Shown one piece after another: positions 11,871 through 21,541 of a DNA stretch of 64,000 bases. The position numbers and the translations under genes are program-made. The notes under the pieces were generated by a model, which searched no databases, was not told where the DNA came from, and saw only the letters and a list, made by a program, of their open reading frames with translations. The DNA lies in contig CM067572.1 in assembly GCA_034336665.1 (NCBI GenBank), positions 1,481,786-1,545,785 of the forward strand, given 5' to 3'. Source of the DNA: Luscinia megarhynchos. Lineage: Eukaryota > Chordata > Aves > Passeriformes > Turdidae. Position 1 is the stretch's first letter. Every line of letters starts with the position of its first letter.

Positions 11871-14800
11871 CTCCAGCAGGAGAGTTTGGCTCTCAGGAGT
11901 TCCTCGGATTGGGATGGCACAGCTTTGCAGTCCTGGTGCTTTGGTGTTTTGTCCATTCATCTGTCCATAAAAATGGATTTTCCAACAAGGAAGAGGTCAC
12001 TGAACCAGGGACCCACTTGATACTCCTTAAGTTTAGGGCTTGTGTTTTATGTGGCTTTAATGCTTTACATGGCATGGAGAGCCATGTGCTTCAAATTCCC
12101 CCACTGCAGCTTTGTGTCCCAGCACGGGATGGAAGGGATGGGATTCCTTCCTGTGGCAGGAATCCAGACCAGTAAATCCACCCAAAGACCCCAGCAGCAT
12201 TTCCAGCACCGAGCCTTGCCTGGCTCCCAGAGATCACAAAGCATCAGCCAGCTGCCCTTTGCTTCCCACAGCCAGAGCTGAGCTCCCTGCAGAGCCTTTC
12301 CTGTGATCTGACCTTTACCAGCTCCAGCAATCCCTGACAGAGGCAGCAGCAGAGCACCCAGCACCAACATTGGTATTTTTTTTCAGCCAGATTGTGACAG
12401 ATCCCCCCTGTGAACGCTGCAGCTGCCAGAGCTCCAACCCAGCACTAAAGCAACATAACATTTCCAGAACATTCCCTCCCTCCACACACACACAACCCCA
12501 GGGATGGACTCCCAGTGCCTGTTTGACCTTTTCTGCTGCTTTTCACTCCATGAAGTTCGCTCCTGTGACCTCGGTGCAGCCTGGCAGTGCCTGTGTGTTG
12601 CTCCAGTGCTGTTCCTGGCATTCCTGCAGCATCCAACCTGCAAAAATGGGATGTTTCACTCTCAGGCTCGGCTGTGAAAGATCTTTGGTGTCACTGTGAG
12701 CTTTGAAAATTAAAGGTGTTCTGAGAGCAGCTGGAAAAGAAAAGATTTCATCAGTGAGATGCTGCCATGGGGAGCCCAGGGGCTCTGCCTTGCTTTTGGA
12801 TGGCAGAAAAGTTCAAAGCTCTGGTGAAATGAGTTTCTGTCCTTTCTGCCCCTTGGATGGAGGGAGGATGGAGAGTTTCAAAGGAAGGGTTTTGTTGTTG
12901 CTCCTTCTGACATTTGAATTCAGTTTTGGCCTTGGAAACCCAAAGCAGAGGCTCCTTCCTGGCAGAGACTGCAGGGAGAGCAGAGAGGGGAGGGGGGTTC
13001 TTGTCATTCAGAATAATTATGCAGCACTTTGGTTTAATTTGGAGAAAGGTCCTGGAAGGGCAATAAAGCTGATGTAATCCCCCTCCCCCTTCCTGTGGCC
13101 AGGACCTCCTTTCATTATCCCAGGTTTTGTTTGTGAGCACTGGGATTTGATTTGGTTTTTGATCTGATCTTGTGATGTCTGGGAGCTGAGATCTTTAATT
13201 TCCTGTCCTGGTGGATTTGTCTTTGAAATCCTCTCAGGGATGTGTGTTTGCAGAAAACTGGGACTGTAAAGATGCACCAAAAACCTCAGGCAGGGAGAGC
13301 AGAATTAACCACCCAATCAAGCCACTATTGTTTAATTCAGTTCATTATAAGCTGACCCCCTCTGACTGAATTAACTGAGGATGCTGCAGGTCCTGGGGTC
13401 ACCTTCACATTTCCCAGCGAAGAAATTCAGTGGAGCAGCACCAGCTGCTGCAGAAAACCAGGATTTTGGCTCTGTGATTGCAGAATCCAACTACCCTGGG
13501 AAGGCTCAGCTGGGATCATCTGCTCTCAGGCTCTCAGCTGAGCAGCACCAACAGCAGGTTTATCTCCCAAGAACTTGTTAAAAAACTTGAAATAGGCATA
13601 GTTCAGTCATAATGGGGACTCCCACAAAGCCAGGTGGGGGTTTAATCATTATTTTGTGATTATTTTATACATATTTATATGAAATGAGTGGCAGGAGAGT
13701 AGTCCAGAAAAATCAGAGCTGAGGCTGGGAGTTGTTTGGCTGCCTGGGAGGAATCAAAGCTTTTCCAGCTTTTCAGCACGGAGCAGGCTCTGACATTAGA
13801 AGGAAGAAGAATTGGATGAGGTGTTGAACGAGTTCTCCTGGCAGCTCCTGTGAGCTGAGGAGCAGATTAGGGAAGCAAAGCTCAGTTTTCCTCTGCCTCC
13901 AGCACTTGTGATTAACTTCTCCTGCCTCTTGTTCTGCAGGGCAGTGAGGCTGCAAAATCCAAACCAAATTGCTCTGGAGACAATTTCATTTCCAGTGCCC
14001 ATTAAATACCAGGATATTTCTTTATCAGAATGAGGTTGATGGGAATGTTGGGTGAGCTCAGGGAGATTAATTAATGGCATCTCCATTAATGTTATGGCTG
14101 GGTGATATCTGGAAATGAAGCCCCACCCACCTGCCTATTTTGTTCCAAAAATTGAAAAATATCCCAAGGTTTCTCTGGAATTCAGAAATCCAGCTCTGCC
14201 CCAACATCTCAGCACTGGAGCCACATTCCCATGGATTTTCCACATTGCCACAGCAAAGCTCAACTTGGGAGTTGTCTGGGGAGCAAACTCAGAGTGCCAG
14301 AACAAGACTAATCCCCCTCTGTGTTTTCTCTAATAAAAGGGAAGAACACTAAATAATTAACATCAACAAATGAAAACTAATTTGCCAATTTTTAATTTTC
14401 CCCCACTGTGTGATCCCTGTTAATGAATAATTCAGCAGCCAGGGGTGAATACTAAATGAAAGGATTTCTCTGGGGTCTGCTGTGCTCTCTGAACATCCAG
14501 ACTAACTCTTTAGATATCCATATAGATTTTTTTCTTAAAAGAATAAAAAATAACCCCAGAGAAAACAGCATTCAGCAGGAACCAGGCAGGAATAAAAAGA
14601 GCTGCAGCCTCCAGAGGTTTTCCCATTTCCTTCTAGGCCTGAGATCATTTGTCTGAGGCTGTTTGTGAATTATTCATACCAAGAGGAGCTCTTTGCTTTC
14701 CCACACTGCATGTGACCAGTTTCCATCTCAGGGCTTCCTGTGCTGCTTTTTTTGTTTGCATTTCAGGTTTTCCTGGGATGCTCTTTATCCCAAGGCCCTG

Positions 14801-15133
14801 CATCCAGAACCTGCTCTGTGCTCAATGCCCAGCACTTCCCACAGCTGTGGGAATGGGAATGGGAAAATTGAGAGAAATGGGAAAGCTGAGAAACCTTGGG
14901 AATGATGCTGTGGTTCTGGAGTGTGACCTCCATGGTGAAAGTGTTTGTTATTTTAGCCCTGAGTTGATTTTAAGGATCCCCAATCCCTGTGTCAGACCAG
15001 CAGGAACATCCCAGTCTGTGGGAGTGTCCCTGCTCGTGGCAGGTGGTGGGAGGGATGGGATTTAAGATCCCAGTTCAAAACCCTTCTGCTTCAGCTGCCA
15101 CTCAAAACCTGCTTAGGTCTGGTTGTGTTGAAT

Positions 15134-15342
15134 AGGACTGGGAAAAACAGATCCAGGAGTGGGAAAACAGATCCAGGACTGAGAAAACAGATCCAGGATT
15201 GGGAAAACAGATCAGAATTGGGAAGACAGATCCAGAATTGGGAAAACAGATCCAGGATTATAAAAAATAGATCCAGGATTGGAAAACAGATCCAGAATTG
15301 GGAAAACAGATCCAGGATTGGAAACAGATCCAGGATTGGGAT
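15134..15342. repeat. 20-bp minisatellite, unit GGATTGGGAAAACAGATCCA
   Basis: About ten to eleven units with small deletions. It lies in intron 1. Confidence 0.93.
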
Positions 15343-15750
15343 GAACTTCAGTGTTCAGGCTTCCTTGGAGCTCCATGCCCCACCAGCCCCCAAGACGAGC
15401 AGCATCTCCACATCCCATGGACACTGGGGGCAGCCTCGTGCCACGGAATTCCAGACTGGTTTGGTGGGAAGGAGAGGAGATGAATTCCACCTGCAGCTGA
15501 GTTTCCTTGGCTTTCCCTGCTGCTGGGCACCAAAGGCACAACTTGAGGAGAAGCACCGGTGGCTCGTTGCTGTCGCTGCTTCCTGGCCCTGCCCAGCTTT
15601 GGGAGGAGCCATCCCAATGTTCCTGAGGAGCATCCCGATATTCCTGAGGAACATCCCCATGTTTCCTTGCTCCAGGTGAAGAGTGGTGCTGCCACACATG
15701 GATGCAGTTGCTGAGCAACCACCAGCAATTAAAAACATCTTTGGAGCCAT

Positions 15751-16171
15751 CAGTGGTGTCTGAGAGTGGAGATTTCAGCATCTGAGAGAGATTTCAGTGT
15801 TTGAGAGGGGAGATTTCAGTGTCTGAGAGGGAGATTTCAGTGTTTGAGAGGGGAGATTTCAGTGTGTGAGAGAGGAGATTTCAGTGTGTGAGAGTGGAGA
15901 TTTCAGTGTGTGAGAGTGGAGATTTCCAATTCTGAGAGCAGAGATTTCAGTGTGTGAGAGAGGAGATTTCAGTGTGTGAGAGAGGAGATTTCAGTGTGTC
16001 TGAGAGAGGAGATTTCAGTGTGTGAGAGAGGAGATTTCAGTGTGTGAGAGAGGAGATTTCAGTGTCTGACAGAGGAGATTTCAGTGTCTGAGAGGGGAGA
16101 TTTCAGTGTCTAACAGAGGAGACTTCAGTGTGTGAGAGAGGAGATTTCAGTGTCTGAGAGAGGAGAGTTCC
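15751..16171. repeat. 20-bp minisatellite, unit TGTGAGAGAGGAGATTTCAG
   Basis: About 21 units, varying mainly between TGTGAGAG and TGTCTGAGAG. It lies 0.4 kb from a different 20-bp array with no clear similarity. Confidence 0.95.
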
Positions 16172-16711
16172 TCCTAAAATCCCAGGAAGAAAATATAATG
16201 TAGAATTATTTTTTGTATAGATGGGATTGTTATTTTTACCTTCTGATTCCCAAACTAGTTCATCCCTCTTTTGTGAGAATCACAGACATTCCCCTATGCT
16301 GAAAAGCTGAAAATTGGATTAATAGATTTCCTTTCAGTTTTCAAACACTCCTCTGTTGTTGTCACTAAAATTAACAGGCTCAGGAGCTATAAGAAGAGCT
16401 TCCTGCTTTTTCTGGGGAAAACTCCTTCCCCTGGGAATTCAGAAATGGATCTGTCATGTGAGATTTCCCCCTGCCTTCCCCTCCCTGCCATGCTGGAATT
16501 CACCCTCCCTGAGTTCCAATCTCCTCATATTCCTCTCCAAACTAATCCAGACTCAAGTGTGTCGTGCAATTAAAGCAATAAAAAAATGAGAAAAATATAA
16601 AATTAACAAACCCCAGGATGCTGGGTATGCTCAGGCTGAAAAATAATTAATGATAAATGGAATGAACATGTTAAGGAGTAAGAAAAACACTTCAGCTTGC
16701 TCTGAATGTGC

Positions 16712-17095
16712 TTCTCAAGCTTTCCTGGATTTTTTTTCTTTCAGTATCTCTGTGTCTGGAGCTGCCCAATCCCTGTCTATGTCTGTATCCAGATAAAGGA
16801 GGGAAAAGAAAATTTTCTCAATATATTTGTTTAACCGGGCTCAGACAGGCACCAAACTCATCCTGGGCTCCCTTCCAGTTTAATTCCCTGCAGCTGGGTG
16901 GCTCTGGGCTCAAGCTTTCCAGGATGTTTTTTCCCTTCGGTGTTCTCAAGTCTGGAGCTGCCCAATCCCTGTCCGTGTCTGTATCCAGCTGAAGGAGGGA
17001 AAATAAAACCCCAGGAATTTTCTCAATATATTTGTTTTAACTGGAGCTCCTGCTGGGCTCCTTCCAGTTGAACCCCTGGAGCTGGGCGGCTCTGG
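16712..17095 (+). repeat. Two-copy tandem duplication of ~199 bp
   Basis: The copies start CTCAAGCTTTCCTGGAT (16712) and CTCAAGCTTTCCAGGAT (16910). Both then carry TCTGGAGCTGCCCAATCCCT, TGTCTGTATCCAG, GGAGGGAAAA, TTTTCTCAATATATTTGTTT and a terminal CTGGAGCTGGG(C/T)GGCTCTGG. The copies differ by scattered changes and short indels. Confidence 0.88.
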
Positions 17096-17410
17096 TGGGA
17101 CGGGGGCTGTCCCTGTCCCCCCGGTGTCCCCGCAGTGTCCAGCCCCTTTTCCACGGCTCGCACCACGGGCAGCTCCATCAATCCCGCTGCGAGCAGCAGC
17201 CATCGATACCCCCGGTTAACGAGGCCCGAGTGAAATTAGGATCGATTTCCTGTCTCCTCCTCGTCCCAACCGTGCAAACTCGCTGTGCCCCTCCCAGAGC
17301 TGTGTTTTAGCCCAGCTTCTACAGGCACTGCCCGGCCGTGCTTCATCGGGAACAGGCAAAAACGTCACAAGCAATTCTGGCTTTGGCTTTGTTGTTCTCT
17401 GCTCAGTCTT
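17096..17410. promoter_or_regulatory. Candidate conserved noncoding element in intron 1
   Basis: Unique sequence with several CpGs and no repeat character, for example CCGGTTAACGAGGCCCGAGT, ATTAGGATCGATTTCC and GGCAAAAACGTCACAAGC. It stands out from the CpG-poor intron. CpG retention suggests hypomethylation or selection, but I cannot test conservation. Confidence 0.3.
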
Positions 17411-18145
17411 CACCCGGGGTTAATAGAGAATGATGTCAAACACCAGGAGTGATTTGTGGAAGTCAGGCAGCTTTTGGCACCCTGAGCTATGGATAAAGTC
17501 AATTGCAAATTGTTTGCACATTCTAAATTGCTGTACCCAGCTCTGGAGGAGGCTGGAAAAACTGCCAGGGGGAAAATGTGGGAGAAGAAAAGGTTGTGTG
17601 CTTATCTCTGAACTGAGCTGTGCCTCAAAAAAAATTCCCCTTTTTTAAGCCAAACCTCCGTGCTGAATGCCAGGGATGGATTTTTCCTGGGAATTATCGT
17701 GGGTGTGGGGATTCCCAGCTCCACATCTGCCACGTTAAACCGGTGCTGCTGGAACAGGAACTGGTGCAGACTGGAAATCTCTTCATTAAGGGCCTGGATA
17801 GGTTTTGATCACAGAACAAAGATTCTGGAAGCAGGGGCTGGAGCTTTTCCTGAGACCATCTCTGGAATCAAGGACACCCAACATAGGAAAGAAAACGCCC
17901 CTCTTTTACTCTGTGTATTATTTTTGTAGCTCTGATATTTCCTTTCAAACTCCTGCTGGATTATCAATACATTATTGGGGGTTTTGTCATTATTATGGAT
18001 TTCTAAGTTTGAAATCTCAGGTGGCACTTGAGGGATTGGTTTTGTTTCAGGGTTGACTCAAAACTTGGTTTGCCTTGAGGCTGAGAGGGAATCTCCAAGG
18101 GCTTCCCATAAAAATAATGATTATTTTTTCTCTCTCTCCTTGCAG
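17411..18145. other. Intron 1, right end
   Basis: Unique sequence with no recognised feature until the polypyrimidine tract and acceptor of exon 2. Confidence 0.5.
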
Positions 18146-18210
18146 GAAGAGCTCAGGAGGCTCCAGCACACCCTGGAACAGGTCAATGATGGCAAAGACT
18201 CACTCCAAAG
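18146..18210 (+). CDS. IQCJ-SCHIP1: IQCJ-SCHIP1 exon 2
   Basis: 65-base exon after a strong pyrimidine tract and TGCAG acceptor (18141-18145), ending before GTAAAA at 18211. It reads E-E-L-R-R-L-Q-H-T-L-E-Q-V-N-D-G-K-D-S-L plus Q and two bases of a split codon. Residues 4-24 of the product match human IQCJ at nearly every position around L-E-Q-V-N-D-G-K. The segment looks like a short amphipathic helix. Phase is 0 in and 2 out, and the split codon completes as Ser with the first base of exon 3. Confidence 0.92.
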
Positions 18211-19021
18211 GTAAAAGTGCCTTTTCCAAAATATCTCACCCGTGAGAAAGTGAAATGCATTTCCCAAGGTGTGCAGCCTTTGCTGAGGGATCCTCTTTGT
18301 CACAGACAATATCCCAGATTTTGCCTTTCCCCCACAAATAATCCTGGTTTTGGTTACAAGAGGATAATTTCTGACAACAATATCCTTGAGGAAAGTCTCA
18401 AAGTAACCCCACAGGCTGGGGTCTGCTCTCCCAAATTTCCCTGCTGAGAGCTGCCATTCAATCCATCCCATCCAAGGCAGTGTTCCCAGATGCTGGTTTT
18501 GGAAATTCCAGCATTTTCAAAGTGCTTCCTTCCAGCCATCAGTTCCCAGCAGCAACTCCTCGGCCATCATTTATTACAAAGAATTTATTCTTCACCCCCC
18601 ACGTGGCTTTTGCTGCAGTGACTCATTTGCTGCCAGCACTCCCATTGTTCCTCTCCCTCTCCAGCCTTTCCAGCGTGGCCGTGGGGATGGAAGTTAATTT
18701 AGCAGGAATATCTGTTATATTTGCCAGGTTTGATTTTTTTTATCATTATTATTATTTACAGCAGCTCTTTTGCTGGCTGGGCCTGTCCCTGGAGCTGTGG
18801 CAGCTGGGAGATTTAAAGCAGGGATTCAGACAGGTTCCCACTGGAAAACTGGATCCAAATTCCCATTTTTTTTTGGGAGCTGGACACAGAATTTCAGATA
18901 ACTTCCTCCAAAGAGAGCAACACCTTCTGATCAGCAGCTCTTGTTTGTTCTTGGAATTAATTCACATTAATGTCAGGCTGGAATATGTTAAACTCTTTTT
19001 TTTTTATTTTCTTTCCCGTAG
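18211..19021. other. Intron 2
   Basis: 811-base intron with GT and AG ends. No repeat or RNA gene is recognised. It ends in a long T-rich tract at 18995-19015. Confidence 0.8.
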
Positions 19022-19102
19022 CCCTCAGCTTTCCATGGATGAAGAAAATAATATCCAGGAATATCCCATCAGCCTCCAGCCCTCAGAGTCCAAAGTGAAA
19101 AT
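19022..19102 (+). CDS. IQCJ-SCHIP1: IQCJ-SCHIP1 exon 3
   Basis: 81-base exon between a T-rich tract with TAG acceptor (19019-19021) and a GTGAGT donor at 19103. It encodes residues 25-52: P-Q-L-S-M-D-E-E-N-N-I-Q-E-Y-P-I-S-L-Q-P, then S-E-S-K-V-K and the first two bases of an Ile codon. Human IQCJ has [20 protein letters not shown] then E-S-K-V-K, so length and spacing are conserved. The last Ile codon completes with the first base of exon 4 and leads straight into the IQ motif. The exon is intact and apparently under constraint. Confidence 0.93.
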
Positions 19103-19249
19103 GTGAGTAAGGAAAAGTGCTGGCTCTGCCTCGGAATGCAGCTGAGGGTGTCCAGGATCACACTGGATCCATCCTGGATTTCTGTGTAACTGGATAAAAG
19201 AGCTTCCAATTAGCAAATTAATTAAATTCTCTGTGTTTAAGCATGTGGA

Positions 19250-19375
19250 GCTGAGAAAATTGGGATTGTTCAGCCTGGAAAAAAAAGGAAGGCTCCAAGA
19301 TGACCAAATGGTGGGAATGGGATGGGATTTACGCTCCCTTCCCAGCCAAACCATCCTGGTGTGAATCACAGAGCC
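19250..19375 (+). mobile_element. CR1 LINE fragment, internally deleted
   Basis: GGGATTGTTCAGCCTGGAAA and AGGCTCCAAGATGACC are CR1 sense sequence. They join with a deletion to a 3' end reading CCAGCCAAACCATCCTGG. Confidence 0.75.
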
Positions 19376-19662
19376 ACGGATTCCCTTTGGTCCCATTTCA
19401 AATGTTAAACACCAGTGTTGCACTGATTCTGCCCTTCCCTCTGTGTAACTGAAGCATATTTGGGAATCATGGGGTTTTTCTGTGTGCAGAGAAGCCAGAG
19501 GAGGGAAGGGCAGCACAGAACTTTTCCCTGGTGTTTTTCCCATCCAACATCAGTTTCCCCTGGAAGGAGCAGCCCTGGAATGCAGAATTCCTGCTCTGGG
19601 GGAGGTGGCTCAGGAAAAGCAGGATTTCCTTGGGAATGAGCTCCCAAATTCCAAATGCCACC

Positions 19663-19862
19663 GAATCAGGGAATCATGGAATGGTTCATGTTGGAAGGGA
19701 CCTTTAAAGACCTTTTAGTCCAGCCCTGAGCAGGGATGGCTGCAAGTAGGGCAGCTTGTCAGCCTGACCTGGGGTGTTTTTAGGGATGGGGCATCTCCCA
19801 CCTTGCCACCTTCATGGAAAAAATCCTTCCTCATATCCTAAATCAACCCTCTATTCAAATTA
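19663..19862 (-). mobile_element. CR1 LINE fragment with 3' end
   Basis: It starts AATCATGGAATGGTTCATGT then TGGAAGGGACCTTTAAAGAC, the complement of the CR1 tail. CAGGGATGGCTGCAAGTAGG and GGGGCATCTCCCACCTTGCC follow. Confidence 0.93.
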
Positions 19863-20234
19863 TAGAATAATATTAATTTTTGCTGTACATTACATGATAT
19901 GGAGTTTCCCCTGCAGTGAGTTATTTTAGAAGTCTTGATTTTGAATAATTAAAACTTCCCCATGTATTTATCACAGCCCAGGATTCCTTTTGGAGCTTCT
20001 CCCAGCACGGATCCTCCAGCCCTGTCTCCATCCAGCAAACACTGCCTCACTTACAGGCCATTCAAATATTAATGCATACTAAAATATTAAAAGGACATGG
20101 AGTTTCAAATTAAAACCCAGTGTTTTTTAAGCTTTTAGAGATGCAAATAAAAGCCAGATGAAAGAATCCATTTTCAGGGAGCCTTCTAGGAGGGTAATTA
20201 GGACTTAAACTCAGTCTATTCTCCAGCTTAAAAG

Positions 20235-20315
20235 CAGAAATAGATGTAAATATCAATATGTAAATATAAGTATGTAAATATAAATATATAAATATAAATA
20301 TAAATATGTAAATAC
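20235..20315. repeat. AT-rich microsatellite (TAAATATAAATATG)
   Basis: About 80 bases of ATGTAAATATAA and TAAATATA variants in intron 3. Confidence 0.85.
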
Positions 20316-20384
20316 TGCTCATCCCAGTGAATAAACCCTCAACTGCTTAAAAATCCTACAAGGAGCTAATCCTACAGGGAAGTT

Positions 20385-20525
20385 GTGGATGCTGGAATTG
20401 TTCCAGGCCAGGCTGGATGGGGTTTGGAGCAACTTGGGGTAGTGGAAATCATCCCTGCCCATGGCAGAGGATGGGATGAGATGACATTTTCCAATCTAAA
20501 CCATTCTGGATTCCATAATTCCACG
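20385..20525 (+). mobile_element. CR1 LINE fragment with 3' end
   Basis: CCAGGCCAGGCTGGATGGGG, then TCCCTGCCCATGGCAGAGGA and CCAATCTAAACCATTCTGGA. Confidence 0.9.
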
Positions 20526-20711
20526 ATACTGCTCTGGCTCTCAAATTCCAGTTGTATCTGAATTATAATCTGCAATGTGGTATAAAAATAAGATGTAGAA
20601 GGTTGTTGATTAAGTGGACAAATGGATATTTTTATTTTGATTGCAGGATGTAGGACAAATTCTAAGTTCTGGATGGCCTCAACCGAAATCACTTCCATAG
20701 GTTTTGGGATT

Positions 20712-20805
20712 GGGCTGGACTCTGAGTAACATGGCAGGACTTTGGAACCAGATGATCTTTAAGGTCTTTTCCAACCCAAACCACTCCAGAATTCCCTGAT
20801 TCTCC
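20712..20805 (+). mobile_element. Short CR1 LINE 3' end
   Basis: GGAACCAGATGATCTTTAAG followed by TCTTTTCCAACCCAAACCAC is the CR1 tail. It lies about 150 bases before the exon 4 acceptor. Confidence 0.85.
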
Positions 20806-20951
20806 TTAATAAATATCCTCAATTATCCCAGTGGTGCCTTATACAAACCCTACAGAGGTGATCCTTATCCAGATAGGAAAACAAAATGCAGGAACCCCCA
20901 ATCCCAATGTTTGGAGCCAGGGATTTGAACTGAAATCCTTTGTTCCCTCAG

Positions 20952-21541
20952 CATCCAGCGAGCATGGCATGAGCACCTGCAGCACCAGGAGCTGTCCCCA
21001 TCCCCAGAGCTACGGGACAAGCACAGCCCCAAAAATCCAACGTCCCCAACGTCCCCAACATCCCCAACGTCCCCAACGTCCCCAAAATCCCCGACATACC
21101 TCAACATCCTCAACGTCCCCAACATCCCCAACGTCCCCAACGTCCCCAACGTCCCCAACATCCCCAACATCCCCAACATCCCCAACATCCCCCAAATCCC
21201 CAACATCCCAAACATACCCAACATCCCCCAAATCCCCGACATCCTCAACATCCCCAACGTCCCCAAAATCCCCAACATACCCAACATCCCCAACATCCTC
21301 AACATCCCCAACGTCCTCAATGTCCCCAACATCCTCAACATCCTCAACGTCCCCAAAATCCCCAACATGCCCAAAATCTCCAACATACTTAACATCCCCA
21401 ACATCCCCAAAATCCCCAACATCCCCAACATCCCCAATGTCCCCAATGTCCCCAACGTCCCCAACGTCCCCAGCGTCGCCGGCCTCGGGCAAGATGAGCA
21501 GATCCATCAGCATGAACACCTTCTCTGACAGCAGCACCTCT
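20952..21541 (+). CDS. IQCJ-SCHIP1: IQCJ-SCHIP1 exon 4: IQ motif plus 49-unit coding minisatellite, with a 1-base frameshift
   Basis: 590-base exon from a CCCTCAG acceptor (20945-20951) to a GTGAGT donor (21542). It opens with the IQ motif I-I-Q-R-A-W-H-E-H-L-Q-H-Q-E, human being I-I-Q-R-A-W-R-E-Y-L-Q-R-Q-E, then S-P-S-P-E-L-R-D-K-H-S-P-K-N. A 9-bp array follows (21037-21478). The exon ends K-M-S-R-S-I-S-M-N-T-F-S-D-S-S-T-S, matching human S-V-S-M-N-T-F-S-D-S-S-T-P. The IQ part and the M-N-T-F part lie in different frames because of one extra base at 21099-21100. Read without shifting, translation stops at TGA 21526-21528 after about 243 residues. Without the extra base the exon is 1 + 588 bases and fully open. 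The mammalian exon encodes only about 45 residues, so this one is roughly four times longer. Basic IQ positions 6 and 11 are both His. Either the assembly has an indel error, the allele is broken, or unannotated splicing removes the lesion. Confidence 0.88.
21037..21478 (+). repeat. Coding 9-bp minisatellite (Pro-Thr-Ser tract) in IQCJ exon 4
   Basis: Consensus CCAACATCC / CCAACGTCC, alternating C-A and C-G at one position. There are seven perfect-length units (21037-21099), one extra C, then 42 units of exactly nine bases (21101-21478). Variants include CCAAAATCC, TCAACATCC and CCCAAATCC. Because the unit is a multiple of three, copy-number change keeps frame, and it encodes P-T-S or P-K-S repeats rich in Ser/Thr-Pro sites. 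Opposite-strand open frames (V-G-D or L-G-M repeats) are shadows of the array. Confidence 0.95.

Larger units (their letters stand above)
6691..15133. other. Intron 1, left part
   Basis: No further exon was recognised. The stretch holds mostly CpG-poor unique sequence, two CR1 fragments (10665-10860, 11655-11870) and AT-rich blocks near 9370-9530. Two long frames, 225 codons (9527-10204, +) and 328 codons (10294-11280, -), open without an ATG and resemble no family I know. Unique, less repeat-like sequence at 11280-11580 and 13300-13400 could be conserved noncoding DNA. Confidence 0.55.
19103..20951. other. Intron 3
   Basis: 1,849-base intron with four CR1 fragments (19250-19375, 19663-19862, 20385-20525, 20712-20805) and an AT-rich TAAATATA tract at 20235-20315. 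No RNA gene was recognised. Confidence 0.8.

Noticed and set aside
20865..21537. Minus-strand frames with V-G-D and L-G-M repeats opposite IQCJ exon 4
   Set aside because: Shadow of the coding 9-bp array. The + strand has splice sites and conserved flanks.
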